Source: a virus
DNA length: 26,622 nt
IMG/VR virus record: IMGVR_UViG_3300036770_004502
Location: 1 to 26,622 of that record
Direction: 5' to 3' (one strand)
A program made the translations under genes and the position numbers. Numbering within the stretch: the first letter of the stretch is position 1; the number at the start of each line of letters is the position of its first letter. The notes beneath the pieces were generated by a model, which worked only from the letters and a program-made list of their open reading frames with translations, had not been told where the DNA came from and did no database searches. This document shows, in pieces, positions 22,020 to 26,622 of the stretch.

Positions 22020-23650
22020 GCTGAAGGCTCCGGTAGGTCGATATCGTCGTTGCTGCTCACGTTGTCGAAGCCACGGCTGTGGCGTGGTAAGGCTGTGAAG
22101 TCGATCAGGCCGCCTTCCATGAAGCTGGCCCGCACGGCCATGGCCAGGGAGATCGCCGAGTCGCCGTGGCGCTTGGCCTTGGAGCTGGCGCTCTCCAGGT
22201 CTTTGGTTCGGCCCTTGTCGATCACCGGCACGCCTTTCTCGACCTTGATCGAGAGCAGATCGTCCAGGGTGTTCTGGTGGCGCGGGATCTGGATGTTGAA
22301 GGCCTCGAACTCGCCCTTGAGCTTGGGCATCCACTCGGCGTACCAGGCCAGCGAGAGGTTCACCTGCTCGACCAGGCCGGTGCCGTAGCGCAGTGCCGCC
22401 TGCTCGGCCAGATAGCCGCCGTTGCCGGTGGCATCGAACGCCAGGCCGGTGAGACGCGGCAGGCGACCGCAGATGAAGAACATGATGTCGCGCTGCGCCT
22501 CGTAGGTGAGGTTGCGCAGCTCCACCTGGAACGGCACTCGCTTGCGCAGCATCGGGTCGATCTGCAGGGGCGTGAACACGGTCAGGTCGCCACGGCGGGC
22601 GAAGTCCTCACCGAAGGTGTGGCGGTTGCGATCGCTCAGGCGGGCCAGCTCGGGCAGCAGGTTCTCTTCGCACCAGGTGCGAATCTCGGCCGTGCGCATC
22701 TCCGGCGTCCAGCTCTCGAAGCCCTCCGGGGCCTCGTAGCGGTAAATGCGGATGGAGTGGTCGGCCACCATCGCCTGCTCGATCAGCGGCCGGGTCAGGT
22801 AGGCGCCGCCGCTCTTCTTCGGCACGCAGCCGTATTCCTCGTCGGCGCTCTCGATGTTCGGGGCGTTCTTGTACAGCCCGTCTCGCCACTTCTTCTCGGC
22901 CTCGGGCGACCACTCCTGGCCGGTGACATAGCAGATCCGCCTGTAGAGGCCCTGGGCGATCGCATTGTCCAGGGTGATGCGGTGGATGCTGTAATCCTTG
23001 CGGCCTTCGCGTGCGTCCTGGATGTAGGTGTTGAAGGGGTTGTCGACGCCATTGTGGGTACTGATCAGGCGCACCTTGTTGCCCCACATGGTCAGCGCCA
23101 GTGCGGCCTTGAGCAGCTCCTCCAGGGATTCATGGAAGGCCGCCTCGTCGATCACTACGTCGCCCTGCAGGCCGCGCAGGTTGCTCGGTCGGCTGCTCAG
23201 CGCCTGGATCTTCCGCCCCGACTTGGGGAAACGGATCATGTAGGTGAGGATCTCTTCCTTCTTGCCCGAGTCCCAGAAGGTCTGCTCGTAGACGTCCGCC
23301 TCGGCCAGCTCGTTGAAGGCCTTGGAAAACAGCGCGCAGGCGGCGATGTACTCCAGCGCCATCTCCTGCTTGCTGCCGACGTAGAAGGTATTGCAGCCAC
23401 CACGGCGGCGCGGTTTGGCGGCGTTGATCACGTTGCGCCCGGCCTCGGCCCAGGTCAGGCCGGTGCGGCGGGACTTCTCCGCGATCATGATCTGGCTCTC
23501 GTCCTCGAACCACTTCTGCTGGTACGGCAGGAACACCGCATCGCTGCCCGGCACGGCCTGGGCGATATCCTGCGGAACCTCCACGCCGTGCAGGGCCATC
23601 TCTTCCTGCAGATCGATCTTGCGGGCCGGGCTGGTGGCCTTGAGGCTCAT
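22013..23650 (-). CDS. Large terminase subunit (Mu gp28-like)
   Basis: A 545-residue packaging motor. ATPase: Walker A-like EKSRRTGLTW (58-67), Walker B VVIDEAA (165-171), coupling motif STHNG (197-201). Nuclease (RNase H fold): FGEDFARRGD with D349, AFDATGNGG with D406 and HGDSAIS with D497 are the likely metal-binding acidic residues. This is the Mu gp28 arrangement, in which packaging is by headful from the phage ends with host flanks. The gene starts one base after the small subunit stop. A basic patch KPRRRGG follows the Walker A region. Confidence 0.95.
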   Translation of the reverse strand: MSLKATSPARKIDLQEEMALHGVEVPQDIAQAVPGSDAVFLPYQQKWFEDESQIMIAEKSRRTGLTWAEAGRNVINAAKPRRRGGCNTFYVGSKQEMALEYIAACALFSKAFNELAEADVYEQTFWDSGKKEEILTYMIRFPKSGRKIQALSSRPSNLRGLQGDVVIDEAAFHESLEELLKAALALTMWGNKVRLISTHNGVDNPFNTYIQDAREGRKDYSIHRITLDNAIAQGLYRRICYVTGQEWSPEAEKKWRDGLYKNAPNIESADEEYGCVPKKSGGAYLTRPLIEQAMVADHSIRIYRYEAPEGFESWTPEMRTAEIRTWCEENLLPELARLSDRNRHTFGEDFARRGDLTVFTPLQIDPMLRKRVPFQVELRNLTYEAQRDIMFFICGRLPRLTGLAFDATGNGGYLAEQAALRYGTGLVEQVNLSLAWYAEWMPKLKGEFEAFNIQIPRHQNTLDDLLSIKVEKGVPVIDKGRTKDLESASSKAKRHGDSAISLAMAVRASFMEGGLIDFTALPRHSRGFDNVSSNDDIDLPEPSAW

Positions 23651-23651
23651 G

Positions 23652-24200
23652 TCAGGCTTTCCCCAGCAGAATGCCGCGGATACGGTTTTCGAGCTGCTCG
23701 CTCATGCCGTCGCTGCCGCGCAGCTCTTCCAGGCGTTGCTCCTGCTCGGCCAGCAGGGCTTCGCGGGCCTCCTTCTCGATGGCGCGGCGTTCCTCGCGGC
23801 TCACCTTGCGGGCAGCCAGCACATCCTTGGCGGCGCGGGCCAACTTGCGCACGTCGTCGACGGTGGTCTCTTCGTCGATCTGCGCACCCAGGGCGGCATG
23901 GGTGGTCAGGGTGGTGATGGACTGCACCATCAGCGCGCCAGCCTTGTCGTCGGGGTTCTCGCCCAGCTCCTCGACCAGCAGGCTGGCCATGGCCTGCTGC
24001 TCGCGCAGACGCCGTGCCATCTCGTCGAAGCTCACCTTGTACCGGCCCACTGCCGAGCGGCTGGGCTTCTGCTCGCTGGGAAAGTGCGAGTGCAGATCCT
24101 CGATCAGTTCGTCGAGTGTCAGGCGGTTCTCACGCAGGCGCCGCTCAATGTGCGAGCGAACCTGCGGATCGAGTTTGTCGATGCTGGACTTGCGGCCCAT
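23652..24200 (-). CDS. Small terminase subunit (Mu gp27-like, DUF3486)
   Basis: A 182-residue DUF3486 protein. It begins with the family signature MGRKSSIDKLDPQVRSHIER, then a helix-turn-helix-like region (LTLDELIEDLHSHFPSEQKPSRSAVGRYKVSFDEMA, about 27-62) for DNA recognition and a long coiled coil to the C-terminus (EEERRAIEKEAREALL type). It recognises phage DNA and recruits the large subunit. The stop touches the large subunit start; the upstream gene ends 2 bases before it. Confidence 0.9.
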   Translation of the reverse strand: MGRKSSIDKLDPQVRSHIERRLRENRLTLDELIEDLHSHFPSEQKPSRSAVGRYKVSFDEMARRLREQQAMASLLVEELGENPDDKAGALMVQSITTLTTHAALGAQIDEETTVDDVRKLARAAKDVLAARKVSREERRAIEKEAREALLAEQEQRLEELRGSDGMSEQLENRIRGILLGKA

Positions 24201-24202
24201 GG

Positions 24203-24505
24203 TCAGGGCCTCGGCTTGCTGACGCCTGGTACCGAAGCGCGGCCTGCAGCCACGTCGGCGCCACGCTCGGTCAGGGTGACCACCAGGACCGAACCGATGT
24301 CCTCGACCTTGATCAGGTTCTGCTCGCCCAGCCAGACCAGCTCGGTCTTCACCTGGTCGCGGCTCGGGTGGTGCCCGAACTCGCCCAGGAGGTTGGCCAT
24401 TACCGAGGAGTTGGAGCGGAACTGCGGCAGCTCCGAGAGGATGCGTAGCACCACCAGGCGCTGATCCTGGCGCAGATAGTCGGCAAAGGGTTGTTGGTTC
24501 ATCAC
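24203..24505 (-). CDS. Winged-helix-like phage protein (Mu gp26 position)
   Basis: A 100-residue protein (RLVVLRILSELPQFRSNSSV, MANLLGEFGHHPSRDQVKTELV, WLGEQNLIKVEDIGSVLVVTLT, ERGADVAAG). The helix, wing and terminal AGR tail match the small proteins called VpaChn25_0724-type in Mu-like phages, which have a winged-helix (ArsR-like) pattern. It lies between the DUF2730 gene (4-base overlap) and the small terminase. It could be a regulator or a packaging accessory protein; neither is established. Confidence 0.8.
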   Translation of the reverse strand: MMNQQPFADYLRQDQRLVVLRILSELPQFRSNSSVMANLLGEFGHHPSRDQVKTELVWLGEQNLIKVEDIGSVLVVTLTERGADVAAGRASVPGVSKPRP

Positions 24506-24843
24506 GGCCTCGCGTTGTTCAGCAGGTAGTCATTGATGCGGTCGACGCTGCGGGTCAAAGGGTCAAGCGCTTTGGCCACCCCCGCGAGCTCGACTTTGAT
24601 CGCTTTCATGTCCCCGGCCAGATCGGCGAGCTCACCAGCCAGCTCGGTCAGCTGCTCGCTGTCCGGCAGGTGCTTCATGCTCTGCTCCAGCATCAGGATG
24701 CGGTTGTCCTGCCCGGTCAGGCGGGTGGCCAGCTGCTCGGCCTCGGCCTTCGAGCTGGAGCGCCTGGCCGCCATCAGCGAGTAGAGGCCCACCATGGCGG
24801 TAAAGGCGAACTGGCCGGCGCGCAGCGCGAAGTCCATATCCAT
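24502..24843 (-). CDS. DUF2730-like membrane/coiled-coil protein (Mu gp25 position)
   Basis: A 113-residue protein with one N-terminal membrane helix (about 6-26, ALRAGQFAFTAMVGLYSLMAA), then a coiled coil (33-105) rich in Leu heptads (LATRLTGQDNRILMLEQSMK, LTELAGELADLAGDMKAIKV). It matches the DUF2730 layout found beside the spanin genes and the terminase genes in Mu-like phages. It overlaps Rz by one base and the next gene by 4. Possible role in lysis or superinfection control is not known. Confidence 0.82.
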   Translation of the reverse strand: MDMDFALRAGQFAFTAMVGLYSLMAARRSSSKAEAEQLATRLTGQDNRILMLEQSMKHLPDSEQLTELAGELADLAGDMKAIKVELAGVAKALDPLTRSVDRINDYLLNNARP

Positions 24844-25466
24844 CAGATCGATTCCTTGTCGTGCAGCTTCAGCAGTGCTTTCAGCTGCGCCAGGTTGGTG
24901 AGGGCCCAGGCGCCGTAGTCACGGGCATGGGCCAGGATGTCAGCCGCGCTGACGCCGCTTTCCAGTAGTTCGGCGTCAGAGCCGGCGGCGGGCCAGGCTG
25001 CCGACGCAGCCCCGGCGGCAGCTCGGCATCCGGCTGGGGCGGGCACACTGGCGCCAAGGGCGGCGTTGAAGTCGCGCAGCCAGCCGCAAGTGACAACGAA
25101 GCGAGGAACAGGCACAGGCGCAGCGCCTGGCGCGGGGCGGTACTGATTCGAGACATGAGCGATGCGCTCCAGGTTGAGTTGGTGCTGTAGCTGGCCGATC
25201 TCGCCCTGGGCATCCAGGTACTGCTGCTCGGCCTGATTGGCGCGCTCCACCTGCTGGCGGTAGAGCACCAGGTTCTCCTGGTCGGCACGGCGGGCCTGCT
25301 CGGCGTACTCCAGACGAAGGCTCTGCAGAGCGGACTCGCCCTCGGCCTGCGCTGTGCGGTAGCCGCGGTCATACATGCCCGAGCCATTCGCCCAGAAGGC
25401 CGCGGCGTAGACGATGAGCAGCAACAGCCAGATGTGGTCGCCGATCCAACGAATGAGGGCATTCAT
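24843..25466 (-). CDS. Rz: Inner-membrane spanin (Rz-like)
   Basis: A 207-residue protein with an N-terminal inner-membrane anchor (about 10-28, IWLLLLIVYAAAFWANG), followed by a periplasmic coiled coil (about 38-105, LRLEYAEQARRADQENLVLYR, EIGQLQHQLNLERIAHVSN). It is the inner partner of a two-component spanin that fuses inner and outer membranes in the last step of lysis. Its C-terminal half overlaps the Rz1 gene in another frame, and its last part (ILAHARDYGAWALTNLAQLK) looks conserved. AGGGG occurs before the ATG, after the transglycosylase stop. Confidence 0.85.
   Translation of the reverse strand: MNALIRWIGDHIWLLLLIVYAAAFWANGSGMYDRGYRTAQAEGESALQSLRLEYAEQARRADQENLVLYRQQVERANQAEQQYLDAQGEIGQLQHQLNLERIAHVSNQYRPAPGAAPVPVPRFVVTCGWLRDFNAALGASVPAPAGCRAAAGAASAAWPAAGSDAELLESGVSAADILAHARDYGAWALTNLAQLKALLKLHDKESI
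24881..25156 (-). CDS. Rz1: Outer-membrane spanin lipoprotein (Rz1-like), nested in Rz
   Basis: A 91-residue protein starting at the ATG at 25156 (MSRISTAPRQALRLCLFLAS), entirely inside Rz in another frame. It has a lipoprotein signal with lipobox LAAGC (C27 becomes the lipid-modified residue) and a Pro-rich mature part (STPPLAPVCPPQPDAELPPG, PGPPPALTP) as in Rz1 proteins. Together with Rz it forms the spanin complex. The frame is open upstream without a good start, so 25156 is chosen because the signal sequence begins there. Confidence 0.85.
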   Translation of the reverse strand: MSRISTAPRQALRLCLFLASLSLAAGCATSTPPLAPVCPPQPDAELPPGLRRQPGPPPALTPNYWKAASARLTSWPMPVTTAPGPSPTWRS

Positions 25467-25478
25467 CTGCGCTGCCCC

Positions 25479-26261
25479 TTACGCCTGTGCCTGCGGGCGT
25501 GCAGCCGCGGCGGTGGTTCGGGGTGCGGCGGCGAGGCGTACAGCTCGCTGGCAGCGAGCCAGTTCAGGGAACACGCGGCAGGTGATGTAGTGGCGATGCT
25601 CATCGCCAGACAGAGCAGTGGCACTTTCACGGCGGTACCTCTCGGCACACACGCCAGGGCCCCAGCCGGCAGCCGCGTACATGGGCTCCCAGCGCAGCAG
25701 GATGGCGCGCGGGTAATGGCGGTTCTCGCGGAAGTTGGCAGCCGAGCGGCCGGCGTTGTGCCGCTCGACGGAATCAAACCAGGCCAGCTTGTCGGCCCCT
25801 TTAGCCGAGGCCAGCTTGCGGTCGCGATTCACCCAGCCCTGGCCGCCGTTATAGGCCGAGAGCACGAACGCCCAGCGATCACAGTCGCTGGCGGCCTGGT
25901 TGCGGTCATACAGCCAGCGGTCGTAGGTCACCATGGCGCGCAGGGCCCAGCCAGGGTTGTACGGCTGCGCGGGGCCCAGGCTGTTGGGATACAGCTCGGC
26001 CATCCAGTCGGCCGTGGCCGGCATGAACTGAGCGATGCCCAATGCGCCAGCCGGCGAGCGCGCCTGGCTGCGCCACCGGCTTTCCTGGTGAACCTGGCCG
26101 GCCAGCGTGGCGATGGGTGCGTCCAGGCCCCATTCGGCGTGCGCAGCGCGCACCAGGACGCGCCGGTGCTGTTCGGCGGCGACTGGGATATTGCTGGCGG
26201 CAAATACCGGGTGGCAGGCGCCCAGGAGGCATGCAGCGACGAGAATGATCAGGGCTCGCAT
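25479..26261 (-). CDS. Lytic transglycosylase endolysin with export signal
   Basis: A 260-residue peptidoglycan-degrading enzyme of the SLT (lysozyme-like) fold. The N-terminus is a signal (RALIILVAACLLGACHPVFA); cleavage after VFA or lipid attachment at C16 (LGAC) are both possible. SLT motifs: catalytic E60 in HQESRWRSQARSPAGALGIA (58-77), QFMP (78-81), AYNGG (136-140). The C-terminal 100 residues hold a second part with cysteines (C127, and the C-terminal HYITCRVFPELARC) that may form disulfides, followed by an Ala/Arg tail. It starts one base after the holin-like stop. Export through a signal suggests holin-independent access to the periplasm or a pinholin system. Confidence 0.9.
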   Translation of the reverse strand: MRALIILVAACLLGACHPVFAASNIPVAAEQHRRVLVRAAHAEWGLDAPIATLAGQVHQESRWRSQARSPAGALGIAQFMPATADWMAELYPNSLGPAQPYNPGWALRAMVTYDRWLYDRNQAASDCDRWAFVLSAYNGGQGWVNRDRKLASAKGADKLAWFDSVERHNAGRSAANFRENRHYPRAILLRWEPMYAAAGWGPGVCAERYRRESATALSGDEHRHYITCRVFPELARCQRAVRLAAAPRTTAAAARPQAQA

Positions 26262-26262
26262 G

Positions 26263-26565
26263 TCACAGCCCCAGAGTAAGGCCGAGGATGCATGCCAGGG
26301 TGATTACTGCCCGGCGCATCCAGGCAGCGACCAGCGTCTGCCAGATCGTGCATTCATGCGGGCGATCACTCCCGGTGAAGAGGCCGCGGTCGATCCAGTA
26401 GCCCAGCACTGCCCCGAAGGTGACAAGCGCCGATTTGTAGAGCACGACCTGCAGCTGCTCCGGCCGGATGACGGCCAGCCCCAGCAGCAGTGCAAAGGTG
26501 ATGATGGTCCAGGTGGTCATGCGCGGCAGGCGGGTGCGCCGGCGGTAATCCGATTTGCGAGACAT
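26263..26565 (-). CDS. Small multi-span membrane protein, putative holin
   Basis: A 100-residue protein with three hydrophobic segments (about 19-34 TIITFALLLGLAVIRP, 43-58 SALVTFGAVLGYWIDR, 80-99 AVITLACILGLTLGL) and a basic N-terminus (SRKSDYRRRTRLPR). It lies first in the lysis cassette before the transglycosylase and spanins. The start at 26565 is chosen for the GGAGAG site four bases upstream; a start at 26589 would add 8 residues. Size, topology and position fit the 2/3-span holin type, but sequence alone does not prove it. Confidence 0.75.
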   Translation of the reverse strand: MSRKSDYRRRTRLPRMTTWTIITFALLLGLAVIRPEQLQVVLYKSALVTFGAVLGYWIDRGLFTGSDRPHECTIWQTLVAAWMRRAVITLACILGLTLGL

Positions 26566-26622
26566 GGGGCTCTCCGCGAGGTTGGCCATCCCTGGCCTGG
26601 CTTTTGGTCAGTCCTGCATCAG

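Larger units (their letters stand above)
116..26622 (-). mobile_element. Mu-like transposable prophage, late region (partial)
   Basis: The gene content and order match a Mu-type head module (gp27, gp28, gp29, F, G, I/Z, T, gp35, gp36, gp37) followed by a siphovirus tail module and preceded by a lysis cassette. All genes are on the minus strand. The proposed right terminus is at 116, and the element continues past the right edge of the window. The early region (repressor, transposase A/B) is not in the window, so assignment to the transposable phages rests on the head genes, the com gene and the Mu-like terminus. Absence of sheath and baseplate genes separates it from Mu itself and points to the B3/D3112 type. 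Confidence 0.93.

Noticed and set aside
20217-23917. Two long plus-strand open frames opposite portal and terminase
   Set aside because: They mirror codon bias of the minus-strand genes, have Leu/Ala/Arg/Gln-rich translations without domains and lack translation signals.
26608-26622. Possible end of another gene at the right edge (LMQD then TGA)
   Set aside because: Four codons are not enough to support a gene.
1-26622. CRISPR array, tRNA, rRNA or insertion sequence
   Set aside because: No regularly spaced direct repeats, cloverleaf or rRNA-like stretches, or transposase genes were found on either strand by reading.

Overview
The window is almost entirely the late (structural) half of a Mu-like transposable prophage in a GC-rich gammaproteobacterium, most likely a Pseudomonas. 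Every convincing phage gene is on the minus strand, so transcription runs from high to low coordinates. The head genes are Mu-type. The tail genes are those of a long non-contractile (siphovirus) tail, with a tube, a tape measure and a lambda/GTA-like tip but no sheath and no Mu baseplate genes. That combination is typical of the B3/D3112 group of Pseudomonas transposable phages.

Layout in transcription order. (1) Lysis, 26565-24843: a small multi-span membrane protein (putative holin), a lytic transglycosylase with an export signal, and an Rz/Rz1 spanin pair with Rz1 wholly nested in Rz. (2) Packaging, 24843-20448: a DUF2730-like coiled-coil protein, a small winged-helix-like protein, small terminase (gp27/DUF3486), large terminase (gp28) and portal (gp29/DUF935). 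(3) Head, 20458-15920: a gpF-like minor head protein with an extra C-terminal domain resembling PBECR2 nucleases, gpG-like morphogenesis protein, gpI-like protease with an internal in-frame start for a Z-like scaffold, decoration protein and gpT major capsid protein. (4) Connector and tail, 15907-12497: gp35-, gp36- and gp37-like proteins, a 57-residue DUF7210-like protein, tail tube, tail assembly chaperones with a probable -1 frameshift, and an 85-residue unknown. (5) A com-methyltransferase cassette, 12356-11407, inserted between tail genes. (6) Tape measure and tail tip, 11327-226, ending in a large hub/receptor-binding protein.

The left edge appears to hold the phage right end and host junction. 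Inward from position 116 the sequence TGTAGCGCCGCGCGAAAAA closely resembles the Mu right end as I recall it (TGAAGCGGCGCACGAAAAA). Positions 1-115 would then be host DNA, with the 3' end of a plus-strand gene and its terminator.

Most genes overlap by 1-11 bases or are separated by fewer than 20, so long operons with coupled translation are expected. The few larger gaps (18339-18552, 12357-12496, 11328-11406, 19111-19210) hold dyads that are the best candidates for control sites. Two of them carry the same TTTTCGG-N4-CCGAAAA element. The most interesting items are the com-methyltransferase cassette with a hairpin that could hide the methyltransferase ribosome binding site, the nuclease-like domain fused to a minor head protein, the frameshifted chaperone pair and the repeated dyad. 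No stretch longer than 300 bases lacks a gene.
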